Of a DNA stretch of 64,000 bases, positions 49,401 to 64,000 are shown one piece after another; the stretch's first letter is position 1, and each line of letters begins with the position of its first letter. The position numbers and the translations under genes are program-made. Under the pieces are notes generated by a model. That model worked only from the letters and a program-made list of their open reading frames with translations, searched no databases and was not told the DNA's origin. Location of the stretch: contig NC_084607.1 in the NCBI RefSeq assembly GCF_033807715.1, forward strand, positions 12,998,941-13,062,940, given 5' to 3'. The stretch comes from Cololabis saira (Eukaryota; Chordata; Actinopteri; Beloniformes; Belonidae).

Positions 49401-50592
49401 TAGGGCTTGTCTTTCTGATATTATGTTTGCCCTCAGAGTCATGCACTCCCAAATACTCTTACCAAGCGCCCTACATTGCCTGATCCAGAACTGTATTATG
49501 TAGAAATCCAGGAAGCTGTTGTTACATCGGCCCCCAAGAGATTCATTCACTTGATGTAACACAACCCCTACAGTGTGGCAGACAAAAGCTTTTCTTTACA
49601 TCTCTTCCTCCCTGCCCTCATCACCTTTCCACCTTATCACTCAAAACACTACTCTTCTCACATTCTACTCCCTACTCCACATTACATTATTCATATAAAC
49701 CCCTTATTTCCTCTCTCCGAGCTCATTTTCTCCAGTTTGTTGATGTTTTGCTGTCTGTTTGTTTGTGTAATCACTGAATGGATCACTGGCTCTTCGTTCA
49801 GACACGCCAGCAGAGACTTTACAGATTATGGCTGGAATCAGCAGGGTGGTGGGTAAAACTGTTTATTTACACTAATAATTCTTGTTGTAGGAACGTGGCA
49901 AAACTCGATGTGAACAGAAAAGTGACAGTTTGCTTATCTAAAAGTTTGTGTACACAATTTTGCCTATAACTCAATTTGGCTGAAAATGTGATATTCTGTT
50001 AGGGGTTGTTAATGGGATTTCCCTCCGCTGCACAATGTGCCTGTGTGATGGTAATAACATCTCCCTAATTAAATGTTACAGCTTCTGTGAGCATTAATGA
50101 CCTGAAGATAGATGATACAAATGGACTCATCAGTGTGGGCTTTGACAAACAGGATGGACTCTGCAGGCTTCTGTCCCATCATTACTTATGTACAGTACAT
50201 GGCTCATGGCTTCTGCTCGTTGTTTTCCCTTGACCGTTTCCACACAGAGCATTACGATTGCGATGAAGCAAAAACCCTGAGTGAATCCCTGAGACTGTAA
50301 ATGGCAGGATCTCACCACTCCTCTCTGCTCCTGTTAGTTTTGTTTTTTGCAGACGTGGCAGAAAACAGACAAAATGTAGATTCACCACCGTGGGGAGTTT
50401 CAAATAAACCAGCCACCTTTTTCTTCTTTCTTTTCTTTTTGTGATTCTCTTGCTGTTTATTTCTCTGCCTCTCTTAAACACCACAGTCTCAAGTCAGAAC
50501 ATGATTTCCCATCTTTTTTTGCCTTTTACCTCCTCTTGTGTGACCAACCATAATGATCAACCAATCACAGGGATACCTAGCCCCTGTGACTG

Positions 50593-51102
50593 TTAGGGGA
50601 CCTATTATGAAAAACACGTTTTTTCTTGCTTTAACATATATAAAGTGGTCTCCCCTCAGCCTGCCAACTCAGAGAAGGAGGAAAGCCACTAAATTCTGCA
50701 GTGTCTGTACAGCCGCCCGGATGATCCATCCAGTGTGATGTGGATCTACGAGCCGTTCAGATTCTGCTCCCTTTCGTTACGTAACCAAAATGCGATTTAC
50801 ATTGGTTGGCCTCCGATGCGTGAAACCACACCCACAACTAACTCCGCCGGCCGGAGCTTCAGCCATTTTTTCGTAGCGGTGTATCGCGTCATTCAGGCAG
50901 CCAATCAGCACAGAGCCTCATTATCATAGCCCCGCCCACTCAGAATCCTGCATAGATAATGAGGTTAGAGAATGGGAAGATAAAGACGTGGCTCAAAGGC
51001 TGAAGTTCTAATTTATTTAGCAAAAACAATCAAAAGCTTGTTTTTAAGACATTCAAGGCCTATTTAAAATAGGTATTAGAAGCCATAATAGGTCCCCTTT
51101 AA
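50593..51102. mobile_element. MITE, PIF/Harbinger-like
   Basis: Inverted ends AGGGGACCTATTATG (50595-50609) and CATAATAGGTCCCCT (51084-51098) are perfect over 15 bp. TTA adjoins each side, offset by one base, as expected for a Harbinger-type TTA target. The 0.5-kb body includes CCCCGCCCACTCAGAATCC and no open frame of note. Confidence 0.8.
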
Positions 51103-54100
51103 CAATGACTCAGACACCAAAGAGAAGATGCTGACACTTTGTCCATTGGCTCTCTCCTAATCGAGCGAGGCACAAGGTGCACGGCATCTAAGAACAGCAC
51201 TCACTTCATCTACAAATATAGAGGAATGAATCATTGATGAAACAAAGCACTTTGAAAGTATCATAACAACAATAAAGTGACACTAGGAGTACAGAGGTAA
51301 ATATGAAAATACTCCCAGTCTATTTCAATTTTCCAATCTGTATCTTATAAATGGAATGTGTTTTTTCTTTGTTCTGCCCAAGACTGCTCCACTGTTTTAG
51401 AAGGGGAGAAACATAATTATTCTAGATGATAATGACAGGGCTGCTTCCCCAAGATCGGACAAGGGCATTTGGAAGAGGGAAGTATAGCCATGGGGGGGCA
51501 GTCTCAAATAGAAGGCTCTCTTTGAGCCTGAGCTACCTTTCCGCTGGGAAGAAGAGCTCCATTTTGATGTCAGTAATAACTCCGTAGTTACAGGAAAAGC
51601 CATCCACGTGTAGGAGAGAGAGTGTTTTATTTGCTGGATGGGGACAAAAAGGTCAGGAAGTGGCATGGCTTGCTGCTTGTAGGAAACAGAAATGGGTAGG
51701 GTGGTGGAACATTATCGGGTCCTCATGTAGGCACCAAATGATCATGGCAATTATGTACGCGACAGTATGTGAATGTATCTGTGTGCATTCACCTCTGATG
51801 TGGGGGCAATTTAGCAATGCTTCAGGAAGGGCTGCAATGAGCTGTTTTCAGCTGGTGGTGTAGCAATGACAAGGGGCAGAAAACAGAGCTCGTGCTGCAG
51901 AATGCATGGCAGCTGACGGCCACATATATACATTTTTATCATTGCTTTTTTTTACCTTTTTCTCAGCAAACCTCAGGCACGATATGGGCCTTGCTAGAAT
52001 CTGACTCTGCTATTCTAGATTCAAACATATAAAGCATAGTTTAACATGCCAAATAGCCCTGAAATAGCTATTTAGAAGCTCACATGGACTGTTTTCATTG
52101 TAATCATGGGAGGAATATACTAATGATGCTTTGCAGTGGACCAAACCAACATCTTTTTCTAATCCTTTGCTCAAATCGAGGAAGGACTCAAATTGAACAT
52201 GACTATTTTGTAATTTAATAGTTTAAAGTTCTTGCCACAATATACAGTTTACAATCTAAATGCAGACTATACACACCTTTTATTTTTGCTGTTGTACTTT
52301 GAGTCATCATTCTGCAGCCCTTATTTTGAACAGACTTTCAGGCCTCACATTTGGTACAAGTCTAAATTATGTCTCCTCCACCACCGTGCTTGCTTGTTAA
52401 TATGAGCTAGTTGTGCTGATGTGTGGTTTGTTGTTTTTCCAAATATTGTGTTGTGCATTATGACTGAGCTTCTTAACTTTGACCTCGTTTCCTCTAAGGA
52501 CCAAGTTTAAGAAATGATGTGGTTTGTTCAAATACAGCTGTGCAAACCAAAGGCATGTTGTTTTTACCTAGCAGCCCCTCCAAACACGCATGCTTGTGAA
52601 GTGTTTTCTGAAAGCTCTGTCATGAAATTTAACTGAGGTCAGTCGAGGCAAACATGTACCGGTAGCTCTAGGGTATTTTTCTCTAAGCTTTGCACATTCT
52701 GACCTCCAGGTGAACTTAATGCAAGGTCCATTCCTGGGAAGATTGTCAAGTGTCTTGAATGTTCACTTGTAAATAATCTTTGTCACTGTAATATACTGGA
52801 CTTCAGTATGTATGGGAAATGCTTCCCAAAGTGTTGGGAAGCAACACTTCATATGAGAGCCTCGCTGATGTCGTTCCTCATTTGTATTGAGTTAACACAC
52901 ACCTGAATGTTCCAGACCAGCAAATTGTCCCAAATCTCCTGTTTTTTGAGGTGCTCGCACTTTATGATCATCAATTAATCAAGTCCATTAACTTAGCAGT
53001 ACCTGGCTGCTACGTACCATCATAATTCCCTGGAAGAATGAATTGGGTACTAATTTTTTCACACATTGCATTACGGCCTTGTTGTTTTTAATAACACAGT
53101 TTAAATTATTATGAGCTTTTGTCCAATATATGTTTTTTTGGGGGGACAGGTCATTTTTTAACTTAATCTCCAAACTAATAACCGTTCATTCACAGTCAGG
53201 TGTTTTTTAATCTCTGAGAACCTGCTGGACCAGTGGGGATTATGAGACATGTCTTCAAACCTTGTCCTAATCACATTACATTTTTTTATCTCAGTGTATG
53301 AGAGATGCTTAAAACAATCTATTACAAAGCCCTCCCTAGTTGATAATATGACAATCATCCCGTAATACAGAATAATAGTAATAGTAATAGTTGGAGCATC
53401 ATGTATCATCTGCCCTCCTCTTACATCCCTGTCACATCTTGACAATTTGATGAATGATGAATGAATGGGTATACGTATAGGTGGGTTTTGCAAAAGTTGA
53501 GAGCACAGTGAAGCATAGGTGGTAGTACGGCAATGTCGTTGAAAAATGTTGTGCAAGCAGATCATGTTTTGACGTATGCCAGCATACTGTATGGCTCATA
53601 AGTCCTGCATACACAGGCCATAAGTTATAAGTGATATATTAACACACATCCACACACGTTACTTGTAAATTACTCATCAAAATCAAAGTCAAAATACACT
53701 GAGATAACATCTAGTCACCTCGAACTTATTTGTATGAGTAACATGCAACATGACCGATGTGTGTCTTATATCACACTGATCTCCAGCCCATATTGACATA
53801 TGTAGACGTATTTGACGTGTTGAGGAACCCATCAGTAATCTCCTCAAGACTCTATGGTGAGCAGATGTCCATCCTTCACATGGAGGATCCTGCACGGCTG
53901 AGACGAGAATACATACCTGTCCAACTCGTTATGAATATGCCATGTATATGCCCCAAATAAAGATAAAAAAAAACACTGATAGTTCAGCATATAGCCGTGT
54001 TTTAGAAGAAATTATGACATGTCGGCATAGGCCAGCTAAATCGTCAAGGTGACAGGCCCCTTAAATACAGAAGCATCTCAGGGCTGTGTTCCAAGCTTCG

Positions 54101-54344
54101 TGCTATATTCCCTTTACTCCAACTTCTTTGTCAGTTTGTTGGCAACACCGCTGATGTAGTCCTAATCTCAAAGAATGTCTGTCTACTGGTATGAGATCAA
54201 TCTCCAAGTATTACGGTGTAAGGAGAGCCTTCTTGAACTGAAAGTCACCGGGCGCAAGGATCCTATTGTGGACTTTCCCAAGAAGCAGCAGAGGAGCTCC
54301 TGCCCTCATTACATGAACGAGGCCCGGGTGGTGATGGTTTGAAG

Positions 54345-54965
54345 TAGGGCTGGGCGATATATCGAGATTTTAATATATATCGATACATTTTCAAACGCGA
54401 TATGGTACGAGACAATATCATTTATATCGATTTAATTTTTGTTTTTTTTTACATTTTTTTTATGATTTTGATATAGCTTATTTTGTGACAAATTGACTTG
54501 AATGTTTTATTTGAGATTTGCACAAATGTTTTGTTATTTGCACAACTGTCAACCTCAGTGGAAAAGTCTGCCTGTTACTGTCTACATTGTATTAATTGCA
54601 CAGTGTATTTTAATTTAATTGTTATGCAGGAAAGGGATATTTGTTTTATTTTATTCAAGAAGCATTTTTATTCTATATATGCAGGCAGTTTATTTTTGTT
54701 TCATTTATTTTATACATCTTGATATTGTGCAGACCTCTGTTAATAAAGGTACCTGTGTGACATTTGGCACGAGGCTTTGTATTAAAACTGACTGTTTTTT
54801 TAAGGGTTTGCCTCAGAAGAAAATTAAGCTAACAGAGATGCTATGCTATAATGCTTTGGGGGAAACCCCAATTATGGCACAGAAAAAATATCGATATATA
54901 TCAAGTATCGCCATTTAGCTAGAAAATATCGAGATATGACTTTTGGTCCATATCGCCCAGCCCTA
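54345..54965. mobile_element. Non-autonomous hAT transposon with TATCGATA-rich ends
   Basis: Ends TAGGGCTGGGCGATAT and its complement (ATATCGCCCAGCCCTA) are perfect over 16 bp. The 8-bp duplication GTTTGAAG (54337-54344, 54966-54973) is perfect. Subterminal blocks repeat ATATCGA/TATCGATA words. 621 bp, no transposase; the short frames inside are not proteins. Confidence 0.95.
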
Positions 54966-55018
54966 GTTTGAAGTATCTCAGTGGAAGCTATCTCCTACTA
55001 CCTGTGGCTACCTTGTTA

Positions 55019-55062
55019 TAATTTGGCGCTAATAAAGCTGAACTGAATTGAACTGAATTGCT
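55019..55062 (+). repeat. Non-LTR retrotransposon 3' tail fragment
   Basis: TTTGGCGCTAATAAAGCTGA followed by GAATTGAACT-type units resembles the GCGCTATATAAATAAA-plus-short-repeat end of fish LINEs and SINEs. Confidence 0.45.
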
Positions 55063-55135
55063 AAAAACCAACGCAACAACGCGGAAAAGGTTTCTCCCTT
55101 CAATATACTGTTAGATTAGCCAAACTCTGTACACT

Positions 55136-55261
<126 letters not shown>

Positions 55262-58200
55262 AGCTACCACGTATCCATTTCTCTCACCTGTGTCACCTTT
55301 TAATCTTTACACAGCTGGACAGCTGCTTACACATTTCACTTCCAATTGTACTTACACCAATGTGTATGAGGCAAATAAAACGCGATGCATTGCCATACAG
55401 CGTTGTGACACTTTGCTTTGGAAATAGGGATGAACTATGAAGACTTTGCTCATATGTCATATGCTATCGATCACCTCTGTGGTTAGAGTGCAACAGACGT
55501 CCTACTTTATTTGTGATGATCGCCCGCTGATTGAATTATTCATCTGGATAGGGTGCGTTCTTGGTTCTCTCTACATGCGTGGGTCGATGCAAGTGTATAT
55601 ACTGTAATAGCATTCCTGTGGTCGCTATAAAATGTAAAGCCCCAGATGAGTTTCCACAATCAAAGGCCCAGAGGAGCCATTAATAGATTAAACACTCCAT
55701 GTTAAAACATACCACTGTTTCTTCTGAACTGAACCCTGGGGTACAGCCTATTTATGCCTTTTAAATAATTGCCATGGTAATAAGGTCACACTTTGTTTCA
55801 GCTGATTTTGATCCTGATTCATTTAGAAAGTTGTGGGCCTCCTTGTCCATCACCTAATTAATGAATTATGACTCAGAAAATAGCCAGTGTTTTTGAATCC
55901 GGATGACTCCATCATCTTTGAAGACGCAGGCAGGCTTGATTTCCATGCGTGATAGATCTGCATGGATACAAACGAGGGCTGTGTGGTAAGCTGCAGGAAA
56001 ATTTGCTCCTGTGTTTTAGTTAATCAGTAGATGTTTGTGCTCAGTAACAATGCAGCTAGTGCTTAGTCCTTTCTGCTCCCGAGTATTGTTACCTCACCAA
56101 GAGCTTCTCTCCCTGGCCTCGGGGCTTTCTGGTCCTCTCATGCCATTCACGGGTCTGCACAAATGCTGCCATTTCTCTGGTTGGTGGGCATTTTCAACAT
56201 TTACACTAATTAAAAATGCTCTTTATAGAGTACACTACAGGCAATTGAGAGACGAGTTGATCTTTTTTTTAAGCTATTAATAATAATGCACATCTATGTT
56301 GCAATACATCATGAATATTCAGTATATAGAAATTCCAAAATATATTTACAGTATATGTTGCAACTATAAATGTGGATAAGAAAACAGTTTATACCATCAC
56401 CATATAAGCAGTTGAGGATAAGAGACATAGCAGGATAAAGGAGAGATGCATGATATGATGCCATGTCTTCTTATTGCCAAAAGAGCAAAGAAAACAACAA
56501 GGGGAGGGAGAGTGAGGAGAGTTTAGGGCCGTATTAATTTTGTGGAAAAGGAGAACAAAAGAGAGTGATAAAGAATGGCACGTAATGACACTGCAGAGTT
56601 GCAGTGAATATTAAGCTAGCCAATTATCAAAAAGGAAATTATAAAGAATGGAATGGCTATGAAAATGTATCAAAAAGAATTAAATTAATACAGGTTAAAT
56701 GGCTAGCTTCCTGGTTGGCTAATATTTAATGAAAGCTTGTTCTGCCAACAGACGCTGTGATTAGTTAGTTGATTGGCAGAGTCTCAAATTCTCTGAAGTA
56801 TGACAGACTGTCCTCATCACTCTCATTATTTCCATCTTTTATTTGGTCCATCACCTTACAAAAGATGGCATCTGACCTGTACTCTGTGAATGGAATTTTA
56901 AAGCATTCAGGAGCACTTCACCCCACACTGCAAAGGCAACAGAGGACAGAAATGAAAAGGTCCTGCAAGCTGAATAAAGATGAAAATATGAAATGAATAT
57001 TTAGCTCACTTTCATTTTTGTTTCTGATTTTAAATCTGAAGCATAAATACTTCTTATTAAGACTTTTCTGTCTGAATCTATGAGTGCACAGCTACAGCTC
57101 CTACATAAGAATGTATGACCATGTCAAGTCTAATTTGATCTATAATGACGACTACTGCACTGACACCACAACGTTAAAGCACCAGGTGCTCCGATCAGTT
57201 ACGGATCAACTGTGAAAGCTGTTGTTTTCTCAGGCCAAACAACCCAACATTGTTTGTTGTCTGCTCACTGATTACTGATGATTGTTATTTCAGTACCTTA
57301 CATGTGTTTATTTAATGATCACAACAGGACAGACTGGATTATTTTGAGTTAATAAAACTGTTGAGTGATTCTGGGAGCTCAAAGATCACAAAAATATTTT
57401 TTTGAACATGAAAAATCATAAGTCACCATGGAATCGACCCTCCATAATCATACACACCTCTGTACTAGTTTTACTCTACGACTTCCCAGTTTTGAATATG
57501 GAACCTGGAGATACCTTGATTACATTTTTGTATAAAGGTTTAGTAAAGGTTGGTTGAGTTCTGTTGAGAGAGACGGATTTAAGGTGCAGTGTGTATTTAC
57601 TGCCTCAGCACTTTCGCAGGGATCCTGCTTGGCATAAAACATTGCTAGTGGCATATTTGGTAAACTGTCCAAACTGCATCCCATGCAGGACATTTTTTTC
57701 TTACTGTATTAGAGTGTGATTATCCTGCTTATCATGTACAGTGGCTGTGGTTGCACATTAGGTCGTAGGTCTATTTAATCATCCACAAAGGTACATTAAC
57801 AAGCTTCAGCTTGAGTGATTTATTTTCTCCCTCACCCCTCACCCCTCCTACTGTACCTTGGTACCAGCTTTTTTCTGGATAAAGCTGACGAGAGAGGTTT
57901 GCTTAAATGCAGATTCAAGGTTAAAAAGTTTGTCTGTGTCCATGTTTAAATCTTTGCTGCCACCCAGTGAATATGAGCATTACTGCATTCACATTCGACC
58001 ATGTGTTGCAGGAAATGTAAAGCATTTAAATGTTCCTTGCTCAGGTGATACAGTGGCCGCCTTCCAATCGAAACTTAAATGCACAATGTATATTGAGAGC
58101 ATGTATCCCTTCAGAAGAAGTGCAATAGGGCTTGGGTGAGCATGGTGGAACTGAGAAACACATTAAGTGCTTTGCAGAATTTAGATAGATTTACACATAA

Positions 58201-60369
58201 TACATTTGTTAGACATGAAAAAACAGGGCTCCAAATAAAGCATTTCCATGAAGTGAATGCTACCTGTCCTTTGATTCAATTTGCTCAATTACAACAAGAG
58301 TCAGACGCCATCGTTTGCACTTTTTGCTTGCAATTTCACCAATAACCACATGGGGGCAGTCTTGTTGTAAAAAGAGAGGCAAACAAGGGGGAAGCCAGCA
58401 GGTGAGTGAAAATGTGCTGACACTTTTTGGTACAGAAAGCTGTCTCTTCTGATATTACAGTAAACCCCACACAGAAAATACAGTATTACCCACCCAGTAT
58501 GCCTGGATGGGGAGCAGAGGCCACCCATGGCTGACAAAATGAATAAGTGAGCAAACCTGGGAGAAACCTAGAAAGAACGAGGACTTTGATGTCTTGTGTG
58601 AGCATGCCACTCTGCCATCTGTATGCATGGTTGTTCCGGGTGTAAAATAACACTAGCAAAGGTCTAATATCATGCCAGAAAGTATTACAAAAATGGGTCA
58701 AGCTTTGAGAAGAAACTTGAAATATCCTGCAATTGTCATACGTTTACATGTGGTGTAAGCAATAAAGATGAGTGGAAAATTCAGTCAGGTGTGATTGGGA
58801 GAAATTTTCCACAATCCACAGAAGCAATCTAGACTCACATCTGAAAGTCTGTCCTGAAATAAGCTGAAATCAGGTTTCAGACCCAGTCCCTGAGGTAAAA
58901 TGGCTTTAAACCAGGCAGAAAAGCATTTGATAGATGATAGGTTCCTGCTCAAAGTTGAAGCAGGCCAGCTGTGTAACCAGAAAAACCAAAAAGAACAATA
59001 ACTATGTTCTACTACTTGGGAAAAAAACATGTAGTTCCCATTATTTAAGGAAGTCATGCTTTAGCACCCAGAGTTTTAAAGCCAATATTTTATTTTTGAG
59101 TCTAATCAAAGTTATAATATTTCGAACCATGGATGCGTAGCTCAGGGATTAACAATGGAAAATAAATGCTAATCTGGGCTACATTACGAAGCAGAACGAT
59201 ACCTGAACTGAGCAGCAGTAGCAAGGAACACCTGGATCTCATCAACATTAATGGAGAATTTGAGGTGGCTGTCATGCAGTGTTGAATTTTGGATCTATTT
59301 TCCACATTTTTAGAATCCTGCTATCACTGATGCCATTTTATTTTTACTTTATTTTTTTATAGACCCTAAATTTTACTCTAAAGGATCATTTGTTTTCATG
59401 CTCTGTAATATCTGAAATAAAGTCCCAATCCATTTTTGCTCAACACAATAAAATCATAAACACAACTTTCCCCAGCATCTTTAACAAGTTACAAGAATAT
59501 TGAAAACCTGTATTAATAATATGATGACATACCGAAAATTATTCCAAAAATAAAGACACAGTTGAGTAAGAAATTGGTTTACTTTAAAACAACAAGGGGA
59601 TCCTATTTTGTAGGCGATCAAAAGGTGTAACTCTGACTTGGGAATTGTCACATCTAGTAAATGTCTTGCAGAAGTAGTTTAGAGTAAAAAAAAACAGCTT
59701 TTACACTGTGCAGGAATCCAAATCAACATATGGATCCGTGTTGTTTAATGAGACTGTGATTAAAAACCAAGTGCATAAGGTTAATTTTATCTCTTTTTTT
59801 TTTCAATCGTCATCTCTCCTTTTCACCACATTTCACCATTTTGACAAACTTCTTAGCCAAACTGATCAAAGTTAAAAAGACAGCAATGGTTGCAGGTGCA
59901 AATAATGGGCAAGCTTTCCACACAAGATGGCGCTCCCATCCCAGCCTAAACACAGATTAAAGTACCTCTACATCTCCTGCGCCTCGGTGAACCAGCTGTC
60001 CCCTTCACCGACGAGCCCCATGGACAACCTTCACATCTATCATGCTGTATTCTGTTCTCAGTTCCATCTTCCACACATACAGTGTGATTAGACTGCAGCA
60101 TAGTCTGCTGTGCAGACGATGACACTCAGATGCCCCGGGCTTTCACCTGTCACATAACATAGAGAACAGAGATCAACACTCTGAAATGTCTTTACAAGAT
60201 CTCTGTGCAAGTACAAACACACACAGATACTAAGAAGTGAGTCAGAAATGGACAATTAAATGTCAGAGAAAAGGACAGGGAAGGTAAAGACTGGATAAAT
60301 GCATGCTAAATGAAGCTGGCAAAAAACCGAGCAGGGGCTGATAGGGAGGGGATTAGACACAGAAGCAGC

Positions 60370-64000
<3,631 letters not shown>

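Noticed and set aside
53158..53565. 135-codon minus-strand open frame
   Set aside because: No recognisable motif and AT-rich non-coding composition.

Overview
The window looks like part of a teleost fish chromosome. Its coding sequence is split into short phase-0 exons with GT-AG introns. The non-coding DNA carries teleost-style repeats: short hAT elements, a Tc1 copy, tRNA-derived SINEs, CR1/L2-like LINE tails and long microsatellites. I cannot name the species from sequence alone. Both recognised genes are on the + strand.

1-14.2 kb: the 3' part of a fibrillar procollagen gene of the type V/XI clade, best identified as col5a3. There are 18 triple-helix exons (54, 108 or 36 bp, 130 uninterrupted Gly-X-Y triplets), then five exons for the end of the helix, C-telopeptide and C-propeptide, with the stop at 12264-12266. 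A long, AT-repeat-containing 3' UTR probably follows. Introns hold a retrotransposon tail touching the 36-bp exon and two complete non-autonomous hAT elements.

14.2-38.6 kb: intergenic. I see no credible host gene here. It holds two more hAT elements (18.1 and 31.6 kb), a broken Tc1 transposon (21.9-23.5 kb), a SINE tail (24.2 kb), a LINE relic split by a TTAA-flanked element (24.4-26.6 kb), and a decayed Tc1/mariner-like copy with a SINE inside it (36.5-38.1 kb).

38.6-64 kb: the 5' part of an olfactomedin/noelin gene, best identified as olfm2. Two alternative first coding exons are visible. Exon A (39371-39427) is a classical signal-peptide exon behind a microsatellite-rich, CpG-rich leader. 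Exon B (60744 onward) encodes the highly conserved noelin B-type N-terminus. They are 21 kb apart and both end in phase 0, so either can join the common exon 2, which lies beyond the window. A near-perfect RE1/NRSE (REST-binding) motif sits in the intron 1 kb after exon A and would fit neuron-restricted expression. The intron also holds a MITE, another hAT element and three very long dinucleotide repeats.

The order col5a3 > olfm2, tail to head on one strand, matches the vertebrate ohnolog pairs COL5A3-OLFM2, COL5A1-OLFM1 and COL11A1-OLFM3, which supports both identifications. I found no undescribed biological system. The most useful observations are the RE1 site, the retroposon-supplied splice acceptor, the nested transposons and the run of intact hAT insertions.
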